Shown: piece by piece, positions 5,311 through 5,823 of the stretch
Numbering within the stretch: position 1 is the stretch's first letter
Layout: each line of letters opens with the position of its first letter
DNA from: Clostridiaceae bacterium
GTDB taxonomy: Bacteria; Bacillota; Clostridia; Oscillospirales; Acutalibacteraceae
DNA length: 5,823 nt
NCBI GenBank assembly: GCA_904502175.1
Contig: CAJGDU010000081.1
Span: 1-5,823 of the forward strand
Direction of reading: 5' to 3'
Made by a program: the position numbers and the translations under genes
Notes under the pieces: model-generated
The model's input: the letters and a program-made list of their open reading frames with translations, nothing else
Database searches by the model: none
Told to the model about the DNA's origin: nothing

Positions 5311-5823
5311 ATGTTTCAAACGACCTGGGCATCCCAATGGGATGCCCTCCTGTCTGCCCCGGAGACGGTCCGGGTGCTCGAGGACATCGAAGCCGCCGTC
5401 GACCCCGCCGTCACCGGCAAAGACTACTACCCTTACAAGGAAAACGTGCTGCGCTTTCTGAACATGGAAGCCCCCGTGCGCTACTGTATCGTCGGCATGG
5501 ACCCCTACCCTTCCTGGAACGCCCGCGACGGCATCCCCGCCGCCACCGGACGGAGTTTCGAGGTGTCGGAGCTCTATGGCCAGGGCTGGGACTACAAGAT
5601 CCGCCAGGCCTCCCTGCGCAATATGCTGAAGGCCATCTACTACAATGAGACCGGGAGCAATCCTGAACTCGCTGTCGTGAGAGAGCACATCGCCTCCGGG
5701 GCCTTCCCCATCGCGCCGCCCACCGACTGGTTCAACGCCATGGAGGCGCAGGGCGTCCTGTTCCTGAACTCCACGCTCACGGTGGAGGCCGGCAAACCAG
5801 GGTCCCACCAGAAACTCTGGGAG
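5311..5823 (+). CDS. ung: Divergent family-1-like uracil-DNA glycosylase, 3' end cut by window edge
   Basis: Base-excision repair enzyme that removes uracil from DNA; 171 of roughly 220-230 residues are visible. Family 1 motifs appear in order. The catalytic water-activating motif is VGMDPYP (61-67) with D64, and Y66 is the residue that excludes thymine. ATGRSFEV (78-85) stands where HGLAFSV is usual and keeps the uracil-stacking Phe (F83). SLRNMLK (101-107) matches the SLRNI helix. EAQGVLFLNSTLTVEAGKPGSH (145-166) contains N153, the uracil-recognising Asn, and the LTV..G..SH block. Departures are Met for Gln in GQDPYP, no proline pair before SLRN, and SHQKLWE one residue shorter than the usual SHxxxGWE. 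The HPSPLS-type motif with the second catalytic histidine lies past 5823. It is last visible gene of the rex operon, 10 bases after the orphan. The fold is secure; whether it strictly prefers uracil is less so. Confidence 0.85.
   Translation, partial: MFQTTWASQWDALLSAPETVRVLEDIEAAVDPAVTGKDYYPYKENVLRFLNMEAPVRYCIVGMDPYPSWNARDGIPAATGRSFEVSELYGQGWDYKIRQASLRNMLKAIYYNETGSNPELAVVREHIASGAFPIAPPTDWFNAMEAQGVLFLNSTLTVEAGKPGSHQKLWE

Noticed and set aside
5311..5823. Degraded glycosylase pseudogene
   Set aside because: Despite the odd substitutions, the frame is open to the window end, codon use is normal, it has a good ribosome binding site, and catalytic Asp, Tyr, Phe and Asn are all present.

Overview
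The window looks like a chromosomal housekeeping segment from a GC-rich member of the Clostridia (Firmicutes). An Oscillospiraceae/Ruminococcaceae-like genome is my best guess, from gene content and style only. The pointers are a SpoIIIE/FtsK-type translocase, a Gram-positive-type Rex redox repressor with a matching operator, strong AAGGAG ribosome binding sites, consensus sigma-A promoters, and a clostridial-looking isocitrate dehydrogenase. Coding DNA is GC-rich, while the single real intergenic region (2619-2796) is AT-rich.

Layout: two operons diverge from that 178-base intergenic region. Leftward (minus strand) run uppP (undecaprenyl-diphosphatase, 2618-1734) and, 19 bases further on, ftsK/spoIIIE (from 1714, running off the window at base 1). 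Rightward (plus strand) run an isocitrate dehydrogenase-like gene (2797-3954), rex (3967-4605), an unrecognised 226-residue protein with propeller-like repeats and a CxxC motif (4620-5300), and a divergent family-1-like uracil-DNA glycosylase (5311, running off at 5823). The plus-strand genes are 10-14 bases apart, and each downstream Shine-Dalgarno overlaps the stop codon of the gene before it, so this reads as one tightly coupled operon.

Regulation: the plus-strand operon has a perfect TTGACA-17-TATAAT promoter. It is followed at the predicted transcription start by a near-palindrome, TTGTTAA...TTAAACAA, that resembles a Rex operator. Rex binds such sites when NADH is low and releases them when NADH/NAD+ rises. 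The simplest model is an autoregulated redox loop in which Rex controls itself, a pyridine-nucleotide-linked dehydrogenase, and two unexpected passengers: a cysteine-rich orphan and a DNA repair enzyme. The uppP-ftsK operon has its own good promoter (TTGAAG-17-TATAAT) on the opposite strand. It carries envelope and chromosome-segregation functions, namely lipid carrier recycling and septal DNA pumping.

The parts most worth a second look are the Rex-linked orphan, the altered glycosylase, and the N-terminally extended dehydrogenase with mixed cofactor signals. I see no mobile elements, CRISPR arrays, tRNA or rRNA genes, or intrinsic terminators.
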